A program made the position numbers and the translations under genes. Below the pieces are notes generated by a model. That model did no database searches and was not told where the DNA came from. It was given only the letters and a program-made list of their open reading frames with translations. Positions 56,468-64,000 of a stretch of 64,000 nucleotides of DNA are shown one piece after another; within the stretch, counting starts at the first letter, position 1; every line of letters starts with the position of its first letter. This DNA is from an uncultured Alphaproteobacteria bacterium (GTDB lineage: Bacteria > Pseudomonadota > Alphaproteobacteria > Rhodobacterales > Rhodobacteraceae), in NCBI GenBank assembly GCA_902573735.1, contig CACGLH010000002.1, positions 62,001 to 126,000 of the forward strand, written 5' to 3'.

Positions 56468-57952
56468 ATGTTTTTTTTAATAAACAAAAAAATATTTTTT
56501 TTTGTTTCAATTTTTTTTCTTATCAAAGTTTTTTTGGCTACATATATACCTTTAATTAATGATGAAGCCTATGCCATAGCTGTTTCAAAACAATTTTCAT
56601 TATCTTTTTTTGACCATCCACCTTTAGGTTTCATTTCATCACAAATCTTTCCAAAAATTTTTGGGTTTGAAAATGAAGTTTTATATCGTTTACCCTTTCT
56701 ATTGTATGGGTTAGCTACATCAATAGTACTTTATGAGATAGGTAAGACAATACAAAACCATAATGTAGGAATATGGTCAGCAATTATTTATAATATTGCT
56801 CCTTTTTATTTTTTTTCAGGCGGTTTTTTTGTAGTACCTGATGGTCCACTTAATTTAGGGATTGCTTTAGTAGGTTTGTGTATCATTAAATTAAATTTTG
56901 AAAATAATAAAAATGAGAATTTTTTTCTTTTCTTATTAGGGTTTTCATTAGCTCTATGTTTCGGGAGTAAATACCAAGGTTTTTTAATTGGTCTCGGTTG
57001 TCTGCTTGTTTTAATTATTTCAAAAAAAAGGCATTTTTTTTTAAAAAACCCCTATTTCTATTTATGTCTCCTTATAGCTTTAGTCGGGCTCTTACCCACA
57101 ATTATATGGAATCATAATAATGATTGGATCAGTTTTAAGTTTCAAGGATCAAGACAGGAAAATGAAATAAATATTTTAAATTTTGTTTTTATGTTAATTG
57201 GTTTAATGATCTACTTACTCCCTCAAACATTGATTATTCCTTTAGTTAATTTATTTCAATTATCGAGAAATCGTTTCAAAGGTTTCAATTATAATACTTT
57301 CGAGTTTTATTTAATACTTTTAGCACTTCCAAACATATTTGTTTTTACAATTATATTTATGACTAGTGATAAAACTTTTCCTCACTGGATAATACCTGGG
57401 TGGTTATTAATTGTACCCATTTTTGCCAAACAATTAATTGGAATTATAAATAAAACTAAAAGATATTTATTCCTAAGTAGTGCAATATTGATTTGGGGAT
57501 TATTAGGTATTTTGATAATTCACTCTCAAACAGGCATCCTGACTATTTCAAAAGATCCTCTTCCTAAGTGGGATAACACATTAGAGTTAATAAATTGGAA
57601 ACCTCTCAAAAAGCCCCTCCAAAAGATTATTGAAAGCAAAAATGATATTGGAAAAGTAAAACTAGCCGCCTTTACTTGGACAGAAGCAGGTCAAATTTCT
57701 ACACTGATGGATAATAAATTTGACATAGTCGTTGTTGAAGGCAAAGAACATCATTTTCAATTTTTAAGAAGATCTGAAAAGATAGAGCCAACTATACTAG
57801 TAAAATTAAGTCTTGGAAAAAACCCTGATATTATTTCTATGTTAAACAGACTTAAAGTCTTTGATAATGATGCGCAACACATCCAAAATATTTCGATCAA
57901 AAGGGGCAGAAAAGAATATGCTACTGCCTCGTTATTTCTATTCAAGCAATAA
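56468..57952 (+). CDS. GT39/ArnT-like integral membrane glycosyltransferase
   Basis: 494 residues with about 11-12 hydrophobic segments. The first loop carries NDEAYAIAVSKQFSLSFFDH followed by PPLGF, the acidic/His-Pro motif of ArnT/PMT-type enzymes, in which the Asp-Glu pair is catalytic. VPDGPL lies further on. These enzymes take sugar from a polyprenyl phosphate and transfer it on the periplasmic side to lipid A, glycans or protein. It is 17 bases after the polyprenyl-phosphate glycosyltransferase, so the two probably act in sequence. The acceptor cannot be told from sequence; lipid A, LPS core or secreted exoproteins are all possible. The gene is very AT-rich and ends inside a strong bidirectional terminator. 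Confidence 0.85.
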   Translation: MFFLINKKIFFFVSIFFLIKVFLATYIPLINDEAYAIAVSKQFSLSFFDHPPLGFISSQIFPKIFGFENEVLYRLPFLLYGLATSIVLYEIGKTIQNHNVGIWSAIIYNIAPFYFFSGGFFVVPDGPLNLGIALVGLCIIKLNFENNKNENFFLFLLGFSLALCFGSKYQGFLIGLGCLLVLIISKKRHFFLKNPYFYLCLLIALVGLLPTIIWNHNNDWISFKFQGSRQENEINILNFVFMLIGLMIYLLPQTLIIPLVNLFQLSRNRFKGFNYNTFEFYLILLALPNIFVFTIIFMTSDKTFPHWIIPGWLLIVPIFAKQLIGIINKTKRYLFLSSAILIWGLLGILIIHSQTGILTISKDPLPKWDNTLELINWKPLKKPLQKIIESKNDIGKVKLAAFTWTEAGQISTLMDNKFDIVVVEGKEHHFQFLRRSEKIEPTILVKLSLGKNPDIISMLNRLKVFDNDAQHIQNISIKRGRKEYATASLFLFKQ

Positions 57953-57981
57953 AAAAGGGGAGACAAGCTCCCCTTTTTTTT
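57951..57981. terminator. Strong bidirectional Rho-independent terminator
   Basis: GGGGAG / CTCCCC stem with loop ACAAG, flanked by six A and eight T, extending the stem. It overlaps the last codon of the GT39 gene and lies 16 bases beyond the end of the convergent porin gene. Confidence 0.93.
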
Positions 57982-57997
57982 AACAATAAATTCAAAA

Positions 57998-59092
57998 TTA
58001 GAACTTAAATGCCATCTTTACTTGTGTACCCATATCAAAGTTGTCTTCGTCCGGGTCATTAGAGTAAGAGGCTGAAATTGTTGTTCCTGTAGTACCAGGT
58101 ACAGCATAAGTTACGCCAGCTTCAATTGTTGCATCTTTCGCATCAGTTGTAGTTGGATCAGTTGAATCATAATCAATGACAAGAGTTACTGGGCCCATTG
58201 GACCTGAAATCTTAAATTGATTATCTTCATCACTGTCAGTTCCAGCGGATACTGCGAAACCAGCGACTGTTGTTGAAATAGAAGCACCCCAGTTGCTTGT
58301 ACCATCAGTGGTTGTTGAATTTACTGATAAATTCATTCCACCCAATGGCATATCAACTTGAACACCTTGCTCCTGTACATTTTTATTTTTTGTATCACTG
58401 TAAACAGATGCAGCAGCAACTTTGACAGTAGCACCCATCAAAGATGTAGCTACAGAAACACCAGCGTCTTTGTGCATTCCACCAGCTGTTACAGAAAGTC
58501 CACCTACAGTACCTTTAAGACCAATAGATGTCTTATTCTTAGCAGTTGTAGTGCTCATATCCTTTTCACCAGAAGCAGCTACAGTCCAACCACCAAAATT
58601 TGGAATTGAAATATACCAATCAGATGTATCTTCATCTTCACCAATATTAGTCATATGGTCAATATCGGCATATAGATCAGAAGCGTCAGCTCCACCACCT
58701 GCACCACCAGCAGCATCATCAGTACCTACAGATACGTTAAATAAAGGGGTAGTAACAGTAACAGTAGCATTAGGGCCTAACTTTTCTAAAGCACCGCCTT
58801 CAATGCCAGCACTAATAGTAGCAGAATAAGCACCTGGGCTTGTCATAGTAACGTCTAAATCAACGTCAGATGCAACAACACCGTCGGCTTTGTTTTTTAC
58901 GCCAGTAGTAGCGTCAGTTGCTACTAATGGTACATTGTATTTAATATTAGCATCACCACTCCAGACGATTGTTGCAGCGCTGTGTGTGTGATGAGTTGAA
59001 CTCGCAGAATTCACTGGAGTATCAATACTTGATGCAAATGCTGCGCTGTTAAGTGCAACAAGTGCTGTAGTAGTCAAGAGAGCTTTTTTCAT
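57998..59092 (-). CDS. Outer-membrane porin
   Basis: 364 residues. A clear signal peptide (MKKALLTTTALVALNSAAFA) with cleavage before Ser21, then a Gly/Ala/Thr/Asp-rich beta-barrel pattern with many short strands (SATISAGIEGGAL, TVTVTTPLFNVSVG, TSIGLKGTVGGLSVTAGG, QFKISGPMGPVTLVIDYD) and a final QVKMAFKF. The C-terminal Phe is the outer-membrane assembly signal. It matches general porins of alphaproteobacteria in length and ending; the acidic loops (GEDEDTSD) fit a cation-preferring or marine porin. A short His-rich stretch (THHTHS) sits just after the signal peptide. GAGG lies 9 bases before the ATG. A candidate promoter is at 59157-59185. Confidence 0.85.
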   Translation of the reverse strand: MKKALLTTTALVALNSAAFASSIDTPVNSASSTHHTHSAATIVWSGDANIKYNVPLVATDATTGVKNKADGVVASDVDLDVTMTSPGAYSATISAGIEGGALEKLGPNATVTVTTPLFNVSVGTDDAAGGAGGGADASDLYADIDHMTNIGEDEDTSDWYISIPNFGGWTVAASGEKDMSTTTAKNKTSIGLKGTVGGLSVTAGGMHKDAGVSVATSLMGATVKVAAASVYSDTKNKNVQEQGVQVDMPLGGMNLSVNSTTTDGTSNWGASISTTVAGFAVSAGTDSDEDNQFKISGPMGPVTLVIDYDSTDPTTTDAKDATIEAGVTYAVPGTTGTTISASYSNDPDEDNFDMGTQVKMAFKF

Positions 59093-59156
59093 TTTCTTGC
59101 CTCAGTAGTTTCATTTCAAAGTACCTCAATCGCACAGATTACGATCGGATGTGTCC

Positions 59157-59185
59157 GTTATCTAATTTCACTGGCTTTTGGTCAA
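59157..59185 (-). promoter_or_regulatory. Candidate porin promoter
   Basis: On the minus strand, TTGACC (59185-59180) and GATAAC (59162-59157) are 17 bases apart, about 65 bases before the porin start. A run of eleven T (A on the minus strand) at 59211-59221 lies 25 bases upstream. The remaining gene-free sequence to 59478 is AT-rich and shows nothing else I can name. Confidence 0.5.
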
Positions 59186-59478
59186 GTGTCTTAATGATTA
59201 AAAGTACTTGTTTTTTTTTTTGGTGCAAAGATGCCACAGTGAAATGACCTAATTTAAGCTTGGACCCCCTATTTTTGACTTTTTGTCGCATAATTTACGT
59301 TAAATCCTACTAAATTTACTCAAACATTTGAATTAAAAAATCTTACATAAAAATTTAAATTTAACTTAATTTAACTTAAAGAATTATAACTAATTGATAA
59401 ATGCAATATTGATTGTCAAAAGTCTCTCAATAAAGATATAAGTAAAATCAAAATGTAATGAAAAGAAAGTTACTAATT

Positions 59479-62070
59479 ATGGATCGATATAATTTCAAAA
59501 AAACAGAAACTAAATGGCAAAAAGAATGGGTTAAAAATGAACTTTACAAGTCTGAAATAGATCGATCTAAGCCAAAATATTATGTACTCGAAATGTTTCC
59601 ATATCCATCTGGAAGAATTCATATGGGACACGTAAGAAATTACACCATGGGGGACGTTGTAGCACGATACATGAAAGCAAGAGGATATAATATTTTGCAT
59701 CCGATGGGGTGGGATGCTTTTGGAATGCCCGCGGAAAATGCAGCAATGGAAAATAATATTCATCCTGGAGATTGGACCTATCAAAATATAGAAGATATGA
59801 GAAGTCAACTAAAGCCTCTTGGTCTATCAATTGATTGGTCTCGAGAATTTGCTACTTGTGACCCTGAATATTACGGTCTTCAACAAGAAATGTTTTTAGA
59901 TATGCTGAAGGCTGGGCTCGCTTACAGAAAAAGTGCAACGGTAAATTGGGACCCTGTTGATCAAACAGTCCTAGCAAATGAACAAGTGGAAAATGGTTTA
60001 GGATGGCGATCAGGAGCAGTTGTTGAAAGGAAAGAACTTACTCAGTGGTTTTTTAAAATATCAAAATATTCAGAAGAGCTCTTAACTTCTCTTGATGAAA
60101 TGCCTAAATGGCCTGAGAAAGTACGCACTATGCAAAAAAACTGGATTGGCAAATCCACGGGATTAGAAATTAAATTTAAACTGCAAAATTACCCTGGAAA
60201 ATTTGATAAGTTAAAAGTATATACGACAAGGCACGATACTTTATTTGGAATGAGCTTTGCAGCAATATCAGCCGATCACCCTTTAGCTTTAGAATTAGCA
60301 AAAAACGATCTTAAAATCACTAAATTTATAAAAAAATGCCGAGAAACCTCTACTAATGAAGAGGCTTTAGAAAAAGCAGAGAAAATTGGATATAAAACAA
60401 AAATAAATGTAATCAATCCGTTAAATGAAAAGGTAGCTTACCCTCTATTTATAGCCAACTTTGTTCTCATGGACTATGGAACTGGAGCTATTTTTGGATG
60501 TCCAGCTCATGATCAAAGGGATTTGGACTTCGCTAATAAATACAATCTAGACGTATATCCAGTAGTTTGTCCTTCAGATATAGATGTAAATAATTTTAAA
60601 ATTGAAGAAGAAGCCTACACCGGACCAGGAAATCTAGTCAATTCAGATTTTTTAGATGGTTTATCAATTGAAGAGGCAAAAAAAACCGTTTCAACTAGAT
60701 TAAGAAAATTAGGTGTTGGTACTGAAAAAACAAATTATCGCTTAAGAGATTGGGGTATTTCAAGACAGCGATATTGGGGATGTCCTATTCCAATTATACA
60801 TTGTGAAAAATGTGGAATAGTACCTGAAAAAAAGGATAATCTTCCTGTCAAATTACCCAAAAATATTGCTTTCGATTTGCCAGGCAACCCCCTAAATAGA
60901 CACGATGAATGGCTATTTGTTAAATGTCCAAATTGTAGTGAAAAAGCAAAAAGAGAAACAGACACAATGGATACTTTTGTGGATAGCTCTTGGTATTTTG
61001 CTAGATTTACCTCTCCCAGATCAAAAAGCCCTACTGACAAGGATTCAGTAGATTATTGGATGAATGTTGACCAATATATTGGTGGAGTAGAGCATGCAAT
61101 TTTGCATCTGCTTTATTCCAGGTTTTTTTGTAGAGCCATGTTTGAAACTGGTCATTTACCAATTGAAGCAAAAGAACCATTTGCTTCTTTGTTTACTCAA
61201 GGAATGGTCTGTCATGAAACCTACAGAGACCAAAAAGGAAAGTGGTTGTCTCCCAATGAGGTTAGAGAAGAAAAAAAAGAAAATAATAAAAGAATTTTAA
61301 AATGTATAAAAACAGGAATGAATATTGACATTGGTCCATCCATAAAGATGTCAAAATCTAAAAAGAATGTAGTTGATCCTGAAGACATAATAGAGCAATT
61401 CGGAGCAGATACTGCCCGCTGGTTTATGATGTCAGATAGCCCACCAGAAAGAGATGTCGAGTGGACAAATGCTGGAGTTGAGGCAGCTTGGCGTCATTTA
61501 CAAAAAGTTTGGCGTATAGCTTGTAAAATAAATAACGAGGGTAAAGAAATAAGAGACAAAAAAAAGTTCACATTGAAATTAACAGAAAATCAAGAAGATA
61601 ATGACCTAATAAGTGCATCCCAAAACTCAATAAACAATGTCACTAATTGCCTAACTAATTTCTCATTTAATAAAGCAGTTGCACATATGTATGAGTTAAC
61701 AAATTTTATATCCAATTCAAATGCAACATATTCAGTAAAGGAATATTCAATAAAAACTTTAGCGTTACTTATGCAACCTATAACACCTCATTTATCTCAA
61801 GAAATTTGGAGCTTATTTGTATCTAAATCTTTTCTTTATAATGAAAAATGGCCGTGTGCTTTTAAAGAATTTATAGATAAACAAGAAATAATTTACCCAA
61901 TTCAAATCAATGGAAAAAGAAGGGCTGAAATTTCTGTTTTGAAAAATGTATCAAATATTGAATTAGAAAAGGAAGTACTAATACATCCTACAGTAATCAA
62001 ATACTTAAATGGCTCCGAACCTAAGAAGGTTATCATTGTGACGGGCAAAATTATTAATGTTGTTATTTAA
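59479..62070 (+). CDS. leuS: Leucyl-tRNA synthetase
   Basis: Charges tRNA-Leu. I start at ATG 59479 ([14 protein letters not shown], 863 aa) because family members begin near this motif and GAAAG lies upstream; ATG 59458 would add seven residues. The class I signatures are HMGH (residues 48-51, inside [14 protein letters not shown]) and KMSKS (623-627). The CP1 editing domain is present: TTRHDTLFG and [15 protein letters not shown] with the conserved Asp. In TTRHDT the usual Pro of TTRPDT is His. [14 protein letters not shown] and [25 protein letters not shown] follow the bacterial pattern. Length is close to the E. coli enzyme (860). The next gene overlaps its end by 14 bases. Confidence 0.97.
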   Translation: MDRYNFKKTETKWQKEWVKNELYKSEIDRSKPKYYVLEMFPYPSGRIHMGHVRNYTMGDVVARYMKARGYNILHPMGWDAFGMPAENAAMENNIHPGDWTYQNIEDMRSQLKPLGLSIDWSREFATCDPEYYGLQQEMFLDMLKAGLAYRKSATVNWDPVDQTVLANEQVENGLGWRSGAVVERKELTQWFFKISKYSEELLTSLDEMPKWPEKVRTMQKNWIGKSTGLEIKFKLQNYPGKFDKLKVYTTRHDTLFGMSFAAISADHPLALELAKNDLKITKFIKKCRETSTNEEALEKAEKIGYKTKINVINPLNEKVAYPLFIANFVLMDYGTGAIFGCPAHDQRDLDFANKYNLDVYPVVCPSDIDVNNFKIEEEAYTGPGNLVNSDFLDGLSIEEAKKTVSTRLRKLGVGTEKTNYRLRDWGISRQRYWGCPIPIIHCEKCGIVPEKKDNLPVKLPKNIAFDLPGNPLNRHDEWLFVKCPNCSEKAKRETDTMDTFVDSSWYFARFTSPRSKSPTDKDSVDYWMNVDQYIGGVEHAILHLLYSRFFCRAMFETGHLPIEAKEPFASLFTQGMVCHETYRDQKGKWLSPNEVREEKKENNKRILKCIKTGMNIDIGPSIKMSKSKKNVVDPEDIIEQFGADTARWFMMSDSPPERDVEWTNAGVEAAWRHLQKVWRIACKINNEGKEIRDKKKFTLKLTENQEDNDLISASQNSINNVTNCLTNFSFNKAVAHMYELTNFISNSNATYSVKEYSIKTLALLMQPITPHLSQEIWSLFVSKSFLYNEKWPCAFKEFIDKQEIIYPIQINGKRRAEISVLKNVSNIELEKEVLIHPTVIKYLNGSEPKKVIIVTGKIINVVI

Positions 62071-62563
62071 AAAGTTAAATTTACTCATAGGTCTTTCATT
62101 ATTTTTACTTTTTGGCTGTGGTTACTTGCCTTTAATTGATAGTAATCAAACCAATTCTTTTATGCTAAATAAAGGCCAATTTATAATATTTTCTCCTAAA
62201 AATGATATCGATTTTCATGTAAGAGAAACACTTTTGGCAGATTTTGGTTTTCCTAAAAACCCAAAATATAGAATTGAATTAGAAAATACATTGGTCAGAA
62301 AAAAAAGTATTGTTACAAAAAAAAATGACATCACTAGGTATAATTTAATATTAAATTCTAATTTCAAACTTAAGGAAATTAGGACTAATAATGTAGTATT
62401 ATTGAAAAAGTTTAATTCTGAAACATCCTATTCAGCATCAATAAACATAACAGGCTTCAAAACTGAAGTGGCTAAAGACAATGCAGGAAAAAGATTGGCT
62501 TATGATGTAGCTGAGAAAATTAGAAAAGAAATACTTATTTTCCAAAAAGGTTTAATGAATTGA
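62057..62563 (+). CDS. lptE: LPS-assembly lipoprotein LptE-like
   Basis: 168 residues. A signal segment ends in LFLLFGC (Cys21), a lipobox; GYLPLI follows directly, as in LptE proteins of alphaproteobacteria (CGY/CGF...P). The rest is a small alpha/beta domain ([51 protein letters not shown]). LptE plugs and helps fold LptD, the outer-membrane LPS translocon. Identification leans on gene order: leuS, lptE, holA is the standard alphaproteobacterial arrangement. It overlaps leuS by 14 bases and holA by 4, indicating coupled translation. Confidence 0.82.
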   Translation: MLLFKKLNLLIGLSLFLLFGCGYLPLIDSNQTNSFMLNKGQFIIFSPKNDIDFHVRETLLADFGFPKNPKYRIELENTLVRKKSIVTKKNDITRYNLILNSNFKLKEIRTNNVVLLKKFNSETSYSASINITGFKTEVAKDNAGKRLAYDVAEKIRKEILIFQKGLMN

Positions 62564-63579
62564 TTATTAAAGACTATAATTTTCAACAATTTTTGGAAAA
62601 TATCCCATCTGAAAAAAAATTTTTTCTACTACATGGGACATTAATATCAAAGATTTGGTATTACAGAAAACTTTTAGAATTAAAATTATTAGGACCTAAA
62701 GCACTTCAAAAGATGAAATTAGTTTTGGTCGATAAAAGCACAATACAAAAAGATAAAGATAATCTCTTAAATGAAATAAAAACTAGATCTTTTTTTGGTG
62801 ATAAAAAAGCGGTTGTGGTTAATGATATTAGCGATAAGGATGTAGGTCTTATAAAAGAAATATTAGATGATTATGATATTGAAGACCACTATTTAATATT
62901 GACTAGTGGCTATTTAAATCAAAACTCAAAAATTAGAAAATTAATAGAGGGAGATATTAAATCATGTGCCATTGGTTTTTATCCTTCAGAGGTTAGCGAA
63001 AGAGATATTGAAAACCAGCTTAAATTATTAAAAATTAGTGTAAATGATAAAGTGGTTATTAAAAAATTGAGAGATTTATCGTCAGTTTATGATTTTCTAG
63101 AATTTAAACAAGAATTGAAAAAGCTCTTTTTATTAAAATCCTTTGACCAAAAACCTTTATCTCAAGAAGAAGTAGAAAGTGTTTTTTCTCAAGAGGTTAG
63201 TAAAAGTGAAAGAAAACTTTTTGACTTTTTATTAGAAAAAAAAGAAGAGCTGATTGTTGACTTTTTTTCAAATTATCCTGGTGAAATTAAAAATCCTAAT
63301 AGTTTCTTCATGAATGCAAATAATCAATTTAACGTATTACTTAGAATGAAAAATACTGATGACAAGTCTTTTTCCTTTTTAAAGAAAATTTGGCCGCCAG
63401 TAATGGGAAAAAACAAAGAAAAATTCTTAAGCATTATGAAATATTGGACTAAGTCTAGTATCGAAGACGCTTTATTAATATTAAAAAAAGCAGAGCTTAG
63501 AACTAGAAAAAATTCCAAGTTATCTAGCAAAAAAATTATTTCATTTGCTTTTTTAGAGATTTGTTTATTGAATAAATAA
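62560..63579 (+). CDS. holA: DNA polymerase III delta subunit
   Basis: 339 residues from a TTG start that overlaps the lptE stop (TTGA, 4 bases). Delta is the clamp-loader subunit that opens the beta sliding clamp. The N-terminal part follows the family pattern (FFLLHGTLISKIWYYRKLLE, then KTRSFFGDKKAVVVNDISD, where bacterial HolA has T.SLFG..R.I.V), with the Walker A-like loop degenerate as expected for delta. Helical domain III follows (FDFLLEKKEELIVDFFSNY..., ILKKAELRTRKNSKL). Length and gene order after lptE support it. Sequence is very Lys- and Asn-rich, like the rest of the AT-rich genome. Confidence 0.88.
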   Translation: MIIKDYNFQQFLENIPSEKKFFLLHGTLISKIWYYRKLLELKLLGPKALQKMKLVLVDKSTIQKDKDNLLNEIKTRSFFGDKKAVVVNDISDKDVGLIKEILDDYDIEDHYLILTSGYLNQNSKIRKLIEGDIKSCAIGFYPSEVSERDIENQLKLLKISVNDKVVIKKLRDLSSVYDFLEFKQELKKLFLLKSFDQKPLSQEEVESVFSQEVSKSERKLFDFLLEKKEELIVDFFSNYPGEIKNPNSFFMNANNQFNVLLRMKNTDDKSFSFLKKIWPPVMGKNKEKFLSIMKYWTKSSIEDALLILKKAELRTRKNSKLSSKKIISFAFLEICLLNK

Positions 63580-63623
63580 GTAAAGTATCAATATATATAT
63601 CAATTCATTAAGGACATAGATGT

Positions 63624-64000
63624 ATGAGTAGACAACTTTTTAATTTGGCTGATAAAGTATTAGAATTTACCAAAAAATTTGGTGAAGTCCAATCCGAAGT
63701 TGTCATAAAAAAAAATAAAGACATAACAGCAGAAGCCAGAAAAGAAAATATCGATTTTTCAGAAGTTTCTCACAGTACGTCTATTTCATTAAGAGTAATT
63801 TATAATAATAAGTCAGCACTCATATCAACATCCAGTACTAGTGAAAGTAACTTAAAAAAGCTTGCATCAAAAGCTTTAGAAATAGCAAAAGATTCTTTAG
63901 AAAATCCTTATGACACTATAGCTCAAAAATTTGAATTTGCAGATAGTTCTAAAATAAAAAATTTAGAAATTTTTGATAATAAAACAGATGAATTAAAAAA
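63624..64000 (+). CDS. TldD/PmbA family metalloprotease (N-terminal part, runs out of the window)
   Basis: Starts at ATG 63624 with AAGGA ten bases upstream, 44 bases after holA. The frame is open to the window end (125 codons). The residues fit the N-terminal domain of PmbA/TldE-type proteins: FGEVQSEVVIKKNKDITAEAR, SHSTSISLRVIYNNKSALIS, and a helix LKKLASKALEIAKDSLENPYD. TldD/PmbA pairs are proteases that cleave modified peptides such as microcin B17 precursor and act on gyrase inhibitors. The metal-binding region is outside the window, so PmbA cannot be told from TldD with certainty; the SxR..VIYNNKSA pattern leans to PmbA. Confidence 0.82.
   Translation, partial: MSRQLFNLADKVLEFTKKFGEVQSEVVIKKNKDITAEARKENIDFSEVSHSTSISLRVIYNNKSALISTSSTSESNLKKLASKALEIAKDSLENPYDTIAQKFEFADSSKIKNLEIFDNKTDELK

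Noticed and set aside
59093-59478. Possible small RNA or tRNA between porin and leuS
   Set aside because: No cloverleaf, no strong hairpin with T-run; only promoter-like elements were seen.

Overview
The window looks like chromosomal DNA of an AT-rich, Gram-negative, probably marine alphaproteobacterium. This rests on the leuS-lptE-holA order at the right end, a porin with a C-terminal Phe, TolC/HlyD/HlyB-type type I secretion (T1SS) genes, SapC and DUF6447 proteins, and very large RTX and Calx-beta exoproteins. I cannot name the genus. No tRNA, rRNA, CRISPR array, transposase or phage gene was seen.

Layout. (1) 1-3485: end of a capsule/exopolysaccharide export locus: the C-terminal part of a Wzc/BY-kinase-like protein with a ruined Walker A, a Wza-like export lipoprotein, undecaprenyl diphosphate synthase, and a small outer-membrane beta-barrel. 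(2) 3637-44197: an exoprotein island, about 40 kb. It holds a lipobox-bearing surface protein (3637-6780), a 653-aa paralogue fragment (6854-8815, minus), a serralysin-type metalloprotease (8958-12299, plus), and three giant minus-strand genes that read like one transcription unit: 5344 aa (44197-28163), 1424 aa (28117-23843) and 3799 aa (23711-12312). The 3799-aa protein joins a DUF4347 domain, a calpain-like cysteine protease with an intact C/H/N triad, about 17 Calx-beta repeats, about 10 RCC1-like repeats and a C-terminal dockerin-like module. (3) 44553-48965: a small Lys-tailed protein, an S-layer-like RTX protein with tandem 3' hairpins, SapC and DUF6447. (4) 48971-55133: a T1SS operon (TolC-like lipoprotein, ABC exporter with a C39-like domain, HlyD adaptor, AsmA/GspN-like protein). 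(5) 55329-57952: two glycosyltransferases for polyprenyl-phosphate sugar transfer to lipid A or glycans. (6) 57998-59092: an abundant-type porin. (7) 59479-64000: housekeeping leuS, lptE, holA and the start of a pmbA/tldD-family gene.

How it fits together: the T1SS operon is the obvious exporter for the RTX/Calx-beta giants and the S-layer-like protein, with SapC, DUF6447 and the 99-aa protein as possible cytosolic helpers. The giants are linked by a recurring module of about 70 residues ('ITS-x-GDD' module, about 18 copies over four proteins), by a C-terminal EF-hand/dockerin-like module shared by three of them, and by a 1355-bp almost identical direct repeat. The island therefore looks like a family evolving by duplication and gene conversion, not a set of unrelated adhesins.
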